This document shows positions 26,652 to 35,934 of a stretch of DNA of 64,000 nucleotides, piece by piece. The position numbers and the translations under genes were made by a program. The notes beneath the pieces were generated by a model. It did not search any database. It saw only the letters and a list, made by a program, of their open reading frames with translations, and had not been told where the DNA came from. Source of the stretch: Morococcus cerebrosus (GTDB lineage Bacteria; Pseudomonadota; Gammaproteobacteria; Burkholderiales; Neisseriaceae); the NCBI RefSeq assembly GCF_022749515.1, contig NZ_CP094242.1, forward strand, positions 2,480,001-2,544,000. Reading direction: 5' to 3'. The first letter of the stretch is position 1. Every line of letters begins with the position of its first letter.

Positions 26652-28667
26652 ATGAAATCCTACCCCGATTCCTATCTCCATTTCGAAAACCTCGACGCCC
26701 CCGAAACGCAAAACTTTGCCGCTGAGGCGCATGCCGAAACGCGCGCTCGTTTTTTGGAAAACGATAAGGCGCGTGCGCTGTCGGACGGGATTTTGGCGCA
26801 GATGCAGGACACGCGGCAGATTCCGTTTTGTCAGGAACACCGCGCGCGGATGTACCATTTCCATCAGGATGCGGAGTATCCGAAGGGCGTGTACCGCGTG
26901 TGTACGGCGGCGACCTACCGTTCGGGCTATCCCGAGTGGAAAATCCTGTTTTCGGTGGCGGATTTCGACGGGCTGCTCGGCGACGATGTGTATCTGGGCG
27001 GGGTGTCGCACTTGGTGGAGCAGCCCAACCGCGCGCTGTTGACCTTGAGCAAATCGGGCGGCGATACGGCTTATACGTTGGAAGTGGATTTGGAAGCGGG
27101 CGGGCTGGTCGAGGGCGGCTTTCATTTTCCGGCGGGGAAAAACCATGTGTCGTGGCGCGATGAAAACAGCGTGTGGGTGTGTCCGGCCTGGGACGAGCGC
27201 CAGTTGACCGAATCGGGCTATCCGCGCGAAGTGTGGCTGGTGGAGCGCGGCAAGAGTTTCGAGGAAAGCCTGCCGGTGTACCAAATCGGCGAAGACGGGA
27301 TGATGGTGAACGCGTGGCGTTACCTTGATCCGCAGGGTTCGCCGATTGATTTGATTGAAGCGTCGGACGGTTTTTACACCAAGACGTATTTGCAGGTGTC
27401 GTCGGAAGGCGAGGCGAAACCGTTGAATCTGCCCGCCGATTGCGACGTGGTCGGCTATCTGGCGGGGCATCTTTTGCTGACGCTGCGCAAGGACTGGAAC
27501 CGCGCGAACCAAAGCTATCCGAGCGGCGCGCTGGTGGCAGTGAAGCTGAATCGGGGCGAACTCGGGGCGGCGCAGCTTTTGTTTGCGCCCTATGAAACGC
27601 AGGCATTGGAAAGCGTGGAAACGACCAAGCGTTTTGTGGTGGCGAGCCTGCTGGAAAACGTACAGGGCCGTCTGAAAGCATGGCGGTTTGCCGACGGCAA
27701 ATGGCAGGAAGCCGAGTTGCCGCGCCTGCCTTCGGGCGCGCTGGAAATGACCGACCAGCCTTGGGGCGGCGACGTGGTTTACCTTGCCGCCAGCGATTTC
27801 ACTACGCCGCTGACGCTGTTTGCGCTGGATTTGAACGTGATGGAACTGACCGTCATGCGCCGCCAGCCGCAGCAGTTTGTTTCAGACGGCATCGAAGTGC
27901 GGCAGTTTTGGGCGGTTTCGTCCGACGGAGAACGCATCCCTTATTTTCATGTCGGCAAAAACGTCGCGCCCGACACGCCGACGCTGGTCTATGCTTACGG
28001 CGGTTTCGGCGTGCCCGAGCTGCCGCATTATCTGGGCAGCATCGGCAAATACTGGCTGGAAGAGGGCAACGCCTTCGTGTTGGCGAACATACGCGGCGGC
28101 GGCGAGTTCGGCCCGCGCTGGCATCAGGCGGCGCAGGGAATCAGCAAACACAAAAGTGTCGACGATTTGCTTGCCGTCGTGCGTGATTTGTCCGAACGCG
28201 GCATGAGTTCGCCCGAACACATCGGTTTGCAGGGCGGCAGCAACGGCGGCCTGATTACCGCCGCCGCCTTCGTGCGCGAACCGCAAAGCATAGGCGCGCT
28301 GGTGTGCGAAGTGCCGCTGACCGACATGATCCGCTATCCGCTGCTCTCCGCCGGCGCAAGCTGGACGGACGAATACGGCAACCCGCAAAAATACGAAGTC
28401 TGCAAACGCTGGCTGGGCGAATTGTCGCCGTATCACAATCTTTCAGACGACGTGCCATACCCGCCCGCACTCATCACCACCAGCCTCAGCGACGACCGCG
28501 TCCATCCCGCCCACGCGCTCAAGTTCTACGCCAAACTGCGCGAAACCTCCGCGCAATCTTGGCTTTACGCTCCGGACGGCGGCGGCCATACCGGCAACGG
28601 CACGCAACGCGAATCTGCCGACGAACTCGCCTGCGTGTTGCTGTTTTTGAAAGAATTTTTGGGGTAA
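26652..28667 (+). CDS. Prolyl oligopeptidase-family serine peptidase (S9)
   Basis: S9A peptidases cleave short peptides after proline in the cytoplasm. The 671-residue product has an N-terminal seven-bladed propeller (~70-400) and a C-terminal alpha/beta hydrolase with nucleophile Ser530 (GLQGGSNGGL), acid in TTSLSDDRVHPAHALK and His in GGGHTGN. YAYGGFGVPELP and NIRGGGEFG are the typical oxyanion-region strands. Length and order are normal; no signal peptide is seen. Function beyond peptide turnover is not indicated by neighbours. Confidence 0.93.
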   Translation: MKSYPDSYLHFENLDAPETQNFAAEAHAETRARFLENDKARALSDGILAQMQDTRQIPFCQEHRARMYHFHQDAEYPKGVYRVCTAATYRSGYPEWKILFSVADFDGLLGDDVYLGGVSHLVEQPNRALLTLSKSGGDTAYTLEVDLEAGGLVEGGFHFPAGKNHVSWRDENSVWVCPAWDERQLTESGYPREVWLVERGKSFEESLPVYQIGEDGMMVNAWRYLDPQGSPIDLIEASDGFYTKTYLQVSSEGEAKPLNLPADCDVVGYLAGHLLLTLRKDWNRANQSYPSGALVAVKLNRGELGAAQLLFAPYETQALESVETTKRFVVASLLENVQGRLKAWRFADGKWQEAELPRLPSGALEMTDQPWGGDVVYLAASDFTTPLTLFALDLNVMELTVMRRQPQQFVSDGIEVRQFWAVSSDGERIPYFHVGKNVAPDTPTLVYAYGGFGVPELPHYLGSIGKYWLEEGNAFVLANIRGGGEFGPRWHQAAQGISKHKSVDDLLAVVRDLSERGMSSPEHIGLQGGSNGGLITAAAFVREPQSIGALVCEVPLTDMIRYPLLSAGASWTDEYGNPQKYEVCKRWLGELSPYHNLSDDVPYPPALITTSLSDDRVHPAHALKFYAKLRETSAQSWLYAPDGGGHTGNGTQRESADELACVLLFLKEFLG

Positions 28668-28697
28668 GGGCAGGTAGCGACACTGCTGCCGCGAATG

Positions 28698-28739
28698 AAA
28701 AAAGGTCGTCTGAAACTGCTTTTTCAGACGACCTTTTTT
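28698..28739. terminator. Bidirectional uptake-sequence terminator
   Basis: A6-GGTCGTCTGAAA and its complement plus T6 lie between the convergent peptidase and AraC-family genes. Confidence 0.85.
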
Positions 28740-28780
28740 AATGGTTGTTTCAAATCAAAATATCTATGCCGCCGGCCCCA

Positions 28781-29737
28781 TCAGCACTTCTTCGCATCCG
28801 AAGGCAAAAATCCGTAATGCCGCCTGAATGCTTCGTTGAACCGTCCCGCGTGTCGGTAGCCGCAAAAGTGCATGGCGGCTTGGACGGTGCTGCCCGATTC
28901 GATGAGGGCGAGCGCGTGTTCCAGCCGCAGGCGGCGCAGGCGTCCGGCGACGGTTTCGCCGGTTTGCGCTTTGAAATAGCGTTTCAGGTAGCATTCGTTC
29001 AGCCCGACTCGGCGAGCGATTTCGGCGATGGTCAGCGGGCGGGCGAATTCGCTGTTCAAAATATCGGCGGCTTCATCTATGCGCCGGCGGCGGTAGCCGT
29101 TGTCGTGGCGGCGGAAGGTGAAGCGCAATAATCGGGCGGAGAGTTCCAGCGCGGCGGCTTCGTCGGCGAGCAGGCCGAAGCCGTCCGATTCGAACGGGCG
29201 TTGCAGCAGGGGGCAGGCCGCCGCCGTCAGTGCCGCCGCGTTTTGCGCCAGCCGTTGCAGGGCGAATCGGCCTATCGTTTGAGGCGAAAACAGGCGTTCG
29301 TCCAGCAAGCCTTCGTCGTGCCAGCGGCGCAGTTTTTCCAGCGAAAAATCCAAATGCAGCGCGCGCATGCCGCCGTTGTCGGGCAGCAGGGTTTCGGACA
29401 CGTCCGCCAGTTCGCCGCGCACCAGCCAGATTTCGCCGCCAGACGGGCGGTATTCCCTGCCGCCCATTTGTAACCGGTTCTGCCCCGACACCATGACGAA
29501 CAGGGCGCAGTTGTGGCTGAAATTGTGGATTTCGGTGGGAAACGCGCCCGTTCCGCCGCCGCGCATCCGCGACAGGGTAATGCCCGAGTCGAAGCGGTTG
29601 ATGCACATTTCCAGATGTAAACCGGGCTGTTTTGCCTGCGCCATGAGCGCGCTGTCGGAACAGCCGTCCAACGCCCAGCCGGATTTATCGGAGCGGACAT
29701 AGGTTTGGTACTGGCGGTAGATGGCGGCGGTGTTCAT
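28781..29737 (-). CDS. AraC-family regulator, MpeR-like
   Basis: This 318-residue regulator has an N-terminal sensing part (IHNFSHNCALFVMVSG, a cupin-like strand) and a C-terminal double helix-turn-helix (LNSEFARPLTIAEIARRVGLNECYLKRYFK and the second HTH around ALIESGSTVQAAMHFCGYRHAGRFNEAFRRHYG). It is divergent from fetB. In gonococci the AraC regulator MpeR controls the siderophore genes fetA/fetB under iron limitation, so a similar local role is likely. Whether it is orthologous to MpeR I infer from context and overall similarity only. Confidence 0.85.
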   Translation of the reverse strand: MNTAAIYRQYQTYVRSDKSGWALDGCSDSALMAQAKQPGLHLEMCINRFDSGITLSRMRGGGTGAFPTEIHNFSHNCALFVMVSGQNRLQMGGREYRPSGGEIWLVRGELADVSETLLPDNGGMRALHLDFSLEKLRRWHDEGLLDERLFSPQTIGRFALQRLAQNAAALTAAACPLLQRPFESDGFGLLADEAAALELSARLLRFTFRRHDNGYRRRRIDEAADILNSEFARPLTIAEIARRVGLNECYLKRYFKAQTGETVAGRLRRLRLEHALALIESGSTVQAAMHFCGYRHAGRFNEAFRRHYGFLPSDAKKC

Positions 29738-29973
29738 GGTTAGATGGGAACGGGTTGTCTGATAAGGGGATTAAATAGGAATTATTGCCAATAATCAAGC
29801 GTAGGGATTGGTTGAAACGGGAAAGGTCGTCTGAAAGGGTGTTTCAGACGACCTTTCCCGTTTCGGGAATTTGTTTTGCCGTTTCGGGAATTTTGCGTTT
29901 TGCAGCATGGTTTCTGCGGGTTAGTTATTTAATAATAAATATTCTTATTCGCACAACAAAGGAACCGCACATC
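29738..29973. promoter_or_regulatory. Divergent control region between the AraC regulator and fetB
   Basis: The 236-bp region contains an uptake-sequence hairpin (29822-29856) and an AT-rich block (TTATTTAATAATAAATATTCT, 29926-29946, partly palindromic) that could hold a Fur or AraC-type operator upstream of fetB. The operator is inference; the sequence is not a close match to a full Fur box. AAAGGA at 29958-29963 is the fetB ribosome-binding site. Confidence 0.4.
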
Positions 29974-30945
29974 GTGAAGCCACGTTTTTATTGGGCAGCC
30001 TGCGCCATCCTGCTGGCCGCCTGTTCGCCCGAACCTGCCGCCGAAAAAACTGTACCCGCCGCATCCCAAGCCGCATCTGCCGCCACGCTGACCGTGCCGA
30101 CCGCACGGGGCGATGCCGTTGTGCCGAAGAATCCCGAACGCGTCGCCGTGTACGACTGGGCGGCATTGGATACGCTGACCGAATTGGGCGTGGACGTGGG
30201 CGCAACCACCGCACCGGTGCGCGTGGACTATTTGCAGCCTGCATTTGACAAGGCGGCAACGGTGGGGACGCTGTTTGAGCCCGATTACGAAGCCCTGCAC
30301 CGCTACAATCCGCAGCTTGTCATTACCGGCGGGCCGGGCGCGGAAGCGTATGAACAGTTGGCGAAAAACGCGACCACCATAGATCTGACGGTGGACAACG
30401 GCAATATCCGCACCAGCGGCGAGCAGCAGATGGAGACCCTGGCGCGGATTTTCGGCAAGGAAGCGCGCGCGGCGGAATTGAAGGCGCAGATTGACGCGCT
30501 GTTCGCCCAAACGCGCGAAGCCGCCAAAGGCAAAGGGCGCGGACTGGTGCTGTCGGTTACGGGCAACAAGGTGTCCGCCTTCGGCACGCAGTCGCGGTTG
30601 GCCAGCTGGATACATGGCGACATCGGCCTGCCGTCCGTGGATGAATCTTTACGCAGCGAGGGGCACGGGCAGCCCGTTTCCTTCGAATACATCAAAGAGA
30701 AAAACCCCGACTGGATTTTCATCATCGACCGTACCGCCGCCATCGGACAGGAAGGGCCGGCGGCTGTCGAAGTGTTGGATAACGCGCTGGTACGCGGCAC
30801 GAACGCTTGGAAGCGCAAACAAATCATCGTCATGCCTGCCGCGAACTACATTGTCGCGGGCGGCGCGCGGCAGTTGATACAGGCGGCAGAACAGTTGAAG
30901 GCGGCGTTTGAAAAGGCCGAACCCGTTTCGGCGGGGAAAGAATAG
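29974..30945 (+). CDS. fetB: Ferric-siderophore ABC transporter substrate-binding lipoprotein (FetB-like)
   Basis: FetB binds ferric enterobactin-type siderophores in the periplasm and hands them to an ABC permease. I place the start at GTG 29974: AAAGGA lies ten bases upstream and the following residues form a lipoprotein signal peptide with LLAAC (Cys17). An ATG-started longer frame (29785) would prepend 63 unrelated residues. The ~323-residue mature fold is type III SBP: PERVAVYDWAALDTLTELGV, GTLFEPDYEAL, NPQLVITGGPG, NPDWIFIIDR. No permease or ATPase gene follows; a repeat array does. Confidence 0.85.
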   Translation: MKPRFYWAACAILLAACSPEPAAEKTVPAASQAASAATLTVPTARGDAVVPKNPERVAVYDWAALDTLTELGVDVGATTAPVRVDYLQPAFDKAATVGTLFEPDYEALHRYNPQLVITGGPGAEAYEQLAKNATTIDLTVDNGNIRTSGEQQMETLARIFGKEARAAELKAQIDALFAQTREAAKGKGRGLVLSVTGNKVSAFGTQSRLASWIHGDIGLPSVDESLRSEGHGQPVSFEYIKEKNPDWIFIIDRTAAIGQEGPAAVEVLDNALVRGTNAWKRKQIIVMPAANYIVAGGARQLIQAAEQLKAAFEKAEPVSAGKE

Positions 30946-32335
30946 GGGTCGTCTGAAAACGGAGCTGCAAAAGAAGTGAAAAGCAGCCTGCACGTTGAAA
31001 ATGCTGCCAAAGCAAACCTTCGGTTTGCCGCCCTCTCCCTAGCCCTCTCCCACGGGGAGAGGGGATGGGGTTGCAGGCTGCTTTTAAGGTTCAGGCAAAT
31101 TTTAACTCTTGTTGAAGCTGTACTTTAGCTTCGCAGAAACTCGACTTCCTTCGGAAACCTTGTTTTCAGACGACCTTTTGGAACACCATAGGCACACGCA
31201 TTGAGCGGCTGAGTCAAAGATTCAGACCAATGGCAGTCCGCACCCGAGTTTATGCGGCAAACAGCGAGGCTACGGTAGCCCGTCCCCTCTCCCCGTGGGA
31301 GAGGGTTAGGGAGAGGGCAGTAAGCCGCAGGCTTACATCAAAGCCGATAACGCTTTCACAAAGCCTGTGCACTGAAAACGGAAAGGTCGTCTGAAAACGG
31401 AGCTTCTGAAGGAAGCGGAGTTTCTGCGAAGCTAAAACCGAAGCTGCAAAAGAAGTGAAAAGCAGCCTGCACGTTGAAAATGTCACCCAAGCAAACCTAC
31501 GGTTTGCCGCCCTCTCCCTAGCCCTCTCCCACGGGGAGAGGGGATGGGGTTGCCGGCTGCTTTTAGGGTTCAGGCAAATTTTAACTCTTGTTGAAGCTGC
31601 ACTTTAGCTTCGCAGAAACTCGACTTCCTTCGGAAACCTCGTTTTCAGACGACCTTTTGGAACACCATAGGCACACGCATCGACCGTCTGAATCAAAGAT
31701 TCAGACCGATAGCAGTCCGCACTCGAGTTTATGCGGCAAACAGCAAGGCTGCGGCAACCCGTCCCCTCTCCCAATGGGAGAGGGTTAGGGAGAGGGCAGT
31801 AAGCCGCAGGCTTGCATCAAAGCCGATAACGCTTTCACAAAGCCTATGCACTGAAAACAGAAAGGTCGTCTGAAAACGAGGTTTCCGAAGAAAGCGGAGT
31901 TTCTGCGAAGCTAAAACCGAAGCTGCAAAAGAAGCAAAAAGCGATCTGCACGTTGAAAATGCCGTCCAAGCAAACCTGCGGTTTGCCGCCCTCTCCCTGA
32001 CCCTCTCCCACGGGGCGAGGGGATTGGGTTTAGGGTTCAGGCAAATTTTAACTCTTGTTGAAGCTGTACTTTAGCTTCGCAGAAACTCGACTTCCTTCGG
32101 AAACCTTGTTTTCAGACGACCTTTTGGAACACCATAGGCACACGCATTGAGCGGCTGAGTCAAAGATTCAGACCAATGGCAGTCCGCACCCGAGTTTATG
32201 CGGCAAACAGCGAGGCTACGGTAGCCCGTCCCCTCTCCCCGTGGGAGAGGGTTAGGGAGAGGGCAGTAAGCCGCAAGCCGCAAGCTTCCATCAAAGCCGA
32301 TAACACTTCCGTTACAACTCCGCCCACTGAAAGAA
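30946..32335. repeat. Tandem ~479-bp repeat array with inverted-repeat cores
   Basis: Three tandem units repeat with a period of about 479 bp (GCTGCAAAAGAAG recurs at 30964, 31443 and 31922). Each unit has a core bounded by ~50-bp inverted arms that begin with uptake sequences and include TTTCTGCGAAGCTAAA / TTTAGCTTCGCAGAAA (cores 30946-31176, 31384-31655, 31863-32122), then a ~210-bp spacer with CACACGCATTGAGCGGCTGA and a GGGGAGAGG/CCTCTCCCC palindrome. The third unit has a small core deletion. The whole 1.45-kb gap between fetB and the cupin gene consists of this array; it holds no convincing gene. Confidence 0.88.
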
Positions 32336-32397
32336 GCCTGCAACGAAACCAAAACGACAAACCACATCGTAAACCACCCAACCCATAGGAGAACCCC

Positions 32398-32721
32398 ATG
32401 CAAAACGAAACCATCAACCTGAAACAGCACCTTGCCGCCATCAAAGAATATTGGCAGCCCGAAATCATCAACCGCCACGGGTTCCAATTCCGCCTGGTCA
32501 AACTTTTGGGCGATTACGGTTGGCACACGCACGGATACAGCGACAAAGTGCTGTTTGCCGTGGAGGGCGATATGGCGGTGGACTTCGCCGACGGCGGCAG
32601 CATGACGATACGCGAAGGCGAGATGGCGGTTGTGCCAAAGTCGGTGTCGCACCGCCCGCGTTCGGAAAACGGCTGCTCAGTGGTGCTGATTGAGCTGCCC
32701 GACCCGTCCGAGGCCGCCTGA
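32398..32721 (+). CDS. Small cupin-domain protein
   Basis: The 107-residue single-domain cupin has the two motifs G(X)WHTHGYSDKVLFAVEGDM (metal His pair) and GEMAVVPKSVSHRP. AGGAG precedes ATG 32398. Cupins of this size bind a metal and often a small organic ligand, but the function is not predictable. It lies between the repeat array and the TonB receptor, so a role in siderophore handling is possible but unproven. Confidence 0.85.
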   Translation: MQNETINLKQHLAAIKEYWQPEIINRHGFQFRLVKLLGDYGWHTHGYSDKVLFAVEGDMAVDFADGGSMTIREGEMAVVPKSVSHRPRSENGCSVVLIELPDPSEAA

Positions 32722-32840
32722 AAACGAAGTTTCCGAAGGAAGCTGAGTTTCTGCGAAGCTAAAACGAAGTTTCCGAAGGAAGCTGAGTTTCTGCGAAGCT
32801 AAAACGAAGTTTCCGAAGGAAGTCGAGTTTCTGCGAAGCT
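32721..32840. repeat. Three tandem 40-bp repeats
   Basis: The unit AAAACGAAGTTTCCGAAGGA plus AGCTGAGTTTCTGCGAAGCT occurs three times in a row (32721, 32761, 32801); the third has two changes. The unit is the left inverted arm of the 479-bp repeats, here amplified alone. It starts at the last base of the cupin stop codon and runs up to the leader of the TonB receptor. Confidence 0.9.
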
Positions 32841-32910
32841 AAAAGCAGCCTGCACCTTCAATATGCCGAAAGCACAACCCCACCGCACACCAACACACAA
32901 AGGAAATCCC

Positions 32911-35091
32911 ATGACACGCTTCAAATACTCCCTGCTGTTTGCCGCTCTGCTGCCCGTGTACGCGCAGGCCGATGTTTCTGTTTCAGACGACCCCAAACCG
33001 CAGGAAAGCACCGAATTGCCGACCATCACCGTTACCGCCGACCGCACCGCGAGTTCCAACGACGGCTACACCGTTTCCGGCACGCACACCCCGCTCGGGC
33101 TGCCCATGACCCTGCGCGAAATCCCGCAGAGCGTCAGCGTCATCACATCGCAACAAATGCGCGACCAAAACATCAAAACGCTCGACCGCGCCCTGTTGCA
33201 GGCGACCGGCACCAGCCGCCAGATTTACGGCTCCGACCGCGCGGGCTACAACTACCTGTTCGCGCGCGGCAGCCGCATCGCCAACTACCAAATCAACGGC
33301 ATCCCCGTTGCCGATGCGCTGGCCGATACGGGCAATGCCAACACCGCCGCCTATGAGCGCGTGGAAGTCGTGCGCGGCGCGGCGGGGCTGCTGGACGGCA
33401 CGGGCGAGCCTTCCGCCACCGTCAATCTGGTACGCAAACGCCCGACCCGCAATCCCTTGTTTGAAGTCCGCGCCGAAGCGGGAAACCGCAAACATTTCGG
33501 GCTGGGCGCGGACGTATCGGGCAGCCTGAACGCCGAAGGCACGCTGCGCGGCCGCCTGGTTTCCACCTTCGGACGCGGCGACTCGTGGCGGCAGCGCGAA
33601 CGCAGCCACGATGCCGAACTCTACGGCATTTTGGAATACGACATCGCACCGCAAACCCGCGTCCACGCAGGCATGGACTACCAGCAGGCGAAAGAAACCG
33701 CCGACGCGCCGCTCAGCTACGCCGTGTACGACAGCCAAGGTTATGCCACCGCCTTCGGCCCGAAAGACAACCCCGCCACAAATTGGGCGAACAGCCGCCA
33801 CCGTGCGCTCAACCTGTTCGCCGGCATCGAACACCGCTTCAACCAAGACTGGAAACTCAAAGCCGAATACGACTACACCCGCAGCCGCTTCCGCCAGCCC
33901 TACGGCGTAGCAGGCGTGCTTTCCATCGACCACAACACCGCCGCCACCGACCTGATTCCCGGTTATTGGCACGCCGACCCGCGCACCCATAGCGCCAGCG
34001 TATCATTGACCGGCAAATACCGCCTGTTCGGCCGCGAACACGATTTAATCGCGGGTATCAACGGCTACAAATACGCCAGCAACAAATACGGCGAACGCAG
34101 CATCATCCCCAACGCCATCCCCAACGCCTACGAATTTTCCCGCATGGGCGTCTATCCGCAGCCATCATCGTTTGCCCAAACCATCCCGCAATACGGCACC
34201 AGGCGGCAAATCGGCGGCTATCTCGCCACCCGCTTCCGCGCCGCCGACAACCTTTCGCTGATTTTGGGCGGACGATACACCCGTTACCGCACGGGCGGAA
34301 GCTACGACAGCCACACCGGAGGTACGCCCACCATCCGTGCCAACCGTTTCACCCCCTACACAGGCATCGTGTTCGACCTGACCGACAACCTGTCGCTTTA
34401 CGGCTCGTACAGCAGCCTGTTCGTCCCACAATCGCAAAAAGACGAACACGGCAGCTACCTGAAACCCGTAACCGGCAACAATCTGGAAGCCGGCATCAAA
34501 GGCGAATGGCTTGAAGGCCGTCTGAACGCATCCGCCGCCGTGTACCGCGCCCGTAAAAACAACCTCGCCACCGCAGCAGGCCGCGACCCGAGCGGCAACA
34601 CCTACTACCGCGCCGCCAACCAAGCCAAAACCCACGGCTGGGAAATCGAAGTCGGCGGCCGCATCACACCCGAATGGCAGATACAGGCAGGCTACAGCCA
34701 AAGCAAAACCCGCGACCAAGACGGCAGCCGCCTGAACCCCGACAGCGTGCCCGAACGCAGCTTCAAACTCTTCACCGCCTACCACTTCGCCCCCGAAGCC
34801 CCCAGCGGCTGGACCATCGGTGCGGGTGTACGCTGGCAGAGCGAAACCCACACCGACCCTGCCACGCTCCGCATCCCCAACCCCGCTGCCAAAGCCCGCG
34901 CCGCCGCCAACAGCCGCCAAAAAGCCTACGCCGTCGCCGACATCATGGCGCGTTACCGCTTCAATCCGCGCGCCGAACTGTCGCTGAACGTGGACAACCT
35001 GTTCAACAAACACTACCGCACCCAGCCCGACCGCCACAGTTACGGCGCACTGCGGACAGTGAACGCAGCGTTTACCTATCGGTTTAAATAA
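32911..35091 (+). CDS. TonB-dependent siderophore receptor
   Basis: The 726-residue outer-membrane receptor imports a ferric siderophore using TonB energy. It has a signal peptide (MTRFKYSLLFAALLPVYAQA), a TonB-box-like ELPTITVTA, the plug (REIPQSVSVITSQQMRDQNI, then YERVEVVRGAAGLLDGTGEP) and a 22-strand barrel ending in AFTYRF. Plug motifs place it with FpvA/FhuE-type hydroxamate/pyoverdine-like receptors rather than FetA, so a xenosiderophore is likely. I start it at 32911 (AAAGGA upstream), not at 32863. The stop codon overlaps an uptake sequence. Confidence 0.93.
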   Translation: MTRFKYSLLFAALLPVYAQADVSVSDDPKPQESTELPTITVTADRTASSNDGYTVSGTHTPLGLPMTLREIPQSVSVITSQQMRDQNIKTLDRALLQATGTSRQIYGSDRAGYNYLFARGSRIANYQINGIPVADALADTGNANTAAYERVEVVRGAAGLLDGTGEPSATVNLVRKRPTRNPLFEVRAEAGNRKHFGLGADVSGSLNAEGTLRGRLVSTFGRGDSWRQRERSHDAELYGILEYDIAPQTRVHAGMDYQQAKETADAPLSYAVYDSQGYATAFGPKDNPATNWANSRHRALNLFAGIEHRFNQDWKLKAEYDYTRSRFRQPYGVAGVLSIDHNTAATDLIPGYWHADPRTHSASVSLTGKYRLFGREHDLIAGINGYKYASNKYGERSIIPNAIPNAYEFSRMGVYPQPSSFAQTIPQYGTRRQIGGYLATRFRAADNLSLILGGRYTRYRTGGSYDSHTGGTPTIRANRFTPYTGIVFDLTDNLSLYGSYSSLFVPQSQKDEHGSYLKPVTGNNLEAGIKGEWLEGRLNASAAVYRARKNNLATAAGRDPSGNTYYRAANQAKTHGWEIEVGGRITPEWQIQAGYSQSKTRDQDGSRLNPDSVPERSFKLFTAYHFAPEAPSGWTIGAGVRWQSETHTDPATLRIPNPAAKARAAANSRQKAYAVADIMARYRFNPRAELSLNVDNLFNKHYRTQPDRHSYGALRTVNAAFTYRFK

Positions 35092-35374
35092 GGTCGTCTG
35101 AAACGGGGTTTCCGGAGGAAACGGAGTTTCTGCGAAGCTAAAGTGCAACTTTTGAAAGTACAGCTTCAACAAGAGTTAAAAATTGCCTGAACCTTAAAAG
35201 CAGCCTGCAACCCAATCCCCTCTCCCCGTGGGAGAGGGACAGGGAGAGGGCGGCAAACCGCAGGTTTGCTTGGACAGCATTTTCAACGTGCAGGCTGCTT
35301 TTCACTTCGTTGAAACTTCGTTTTAACTTCGCAGAAACTTGACTTCCTTCGGAAACCTCGTTTTCAGACGACCT
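35091..35374. repeat. Repeat core with inverted interior
   Basis: The arms match the 479-bp array (GGTCGTCTGAAACGGGGTTTCC... and its complement ...GGAAACCTCGTTTTCAGACGACC), but the interior reads in the opposite orientation: CAAACCGCAGGTTTG and GTGCAGGCTGCTTTT appear where the array has the complements. It is followed by the array's spacer in direct orientation, interrupted by the IS. Confidence 0.82.
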
Positions 35375-35934
35375 TTTGGAACACTGCAGGCACACGCATT
35401 GAGCGGTTGAATCAAAGATTCAGACTGATGGCAGTCCGCACTCGAGCTTAGAGCGTGTTCATAGTCTTCGTAGCAGGACTCCCAAGAAAGCCAAAGCTAC
35501 CATTTGCAGACTGGTACTCAACTTACGCTCGCAGTTTTTCCAAAGCCGCCTGTTCTTTTCCAACCAGGAAAAGCTGCGCTCTACTACCCATCGCTTCGGC
35601 AATACTGCAAAACGGTGCAATTCGTTTCGTTTGGCAATCTCTACCTCCGCACCAATCAACTCCTGTACCGACGAAGCAAATGCCTTACCCGTGTAACCAC
35701 CGTCAGCAAGGATTTTTTGTATCGCACCAAGATTATCCCGCCCACGTTCCAATGCCACCAGGCAGCCTTTTCTATCCGTAACATCCGCCGTCGTTACCGC
35801 AAGGGCATGCGGCAAACCTTGCGTGTCAACCGCTATATGTCGCTTGATACCGCTAACCTTCTTGCCCGCATCGTAGCCTTTTTCCATGGCGGTATCCGTG
35901 TTCTTCACACTCTGCGCATCAATAATCAGGAAAG

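Noticed and set aside
32071..32652. 193-residue reverse-strand frame across the repeat array and the cupin
   Set aside because: It reads through inverted repeat arms and opposite the cupin gene; the composition is repeat-derived.
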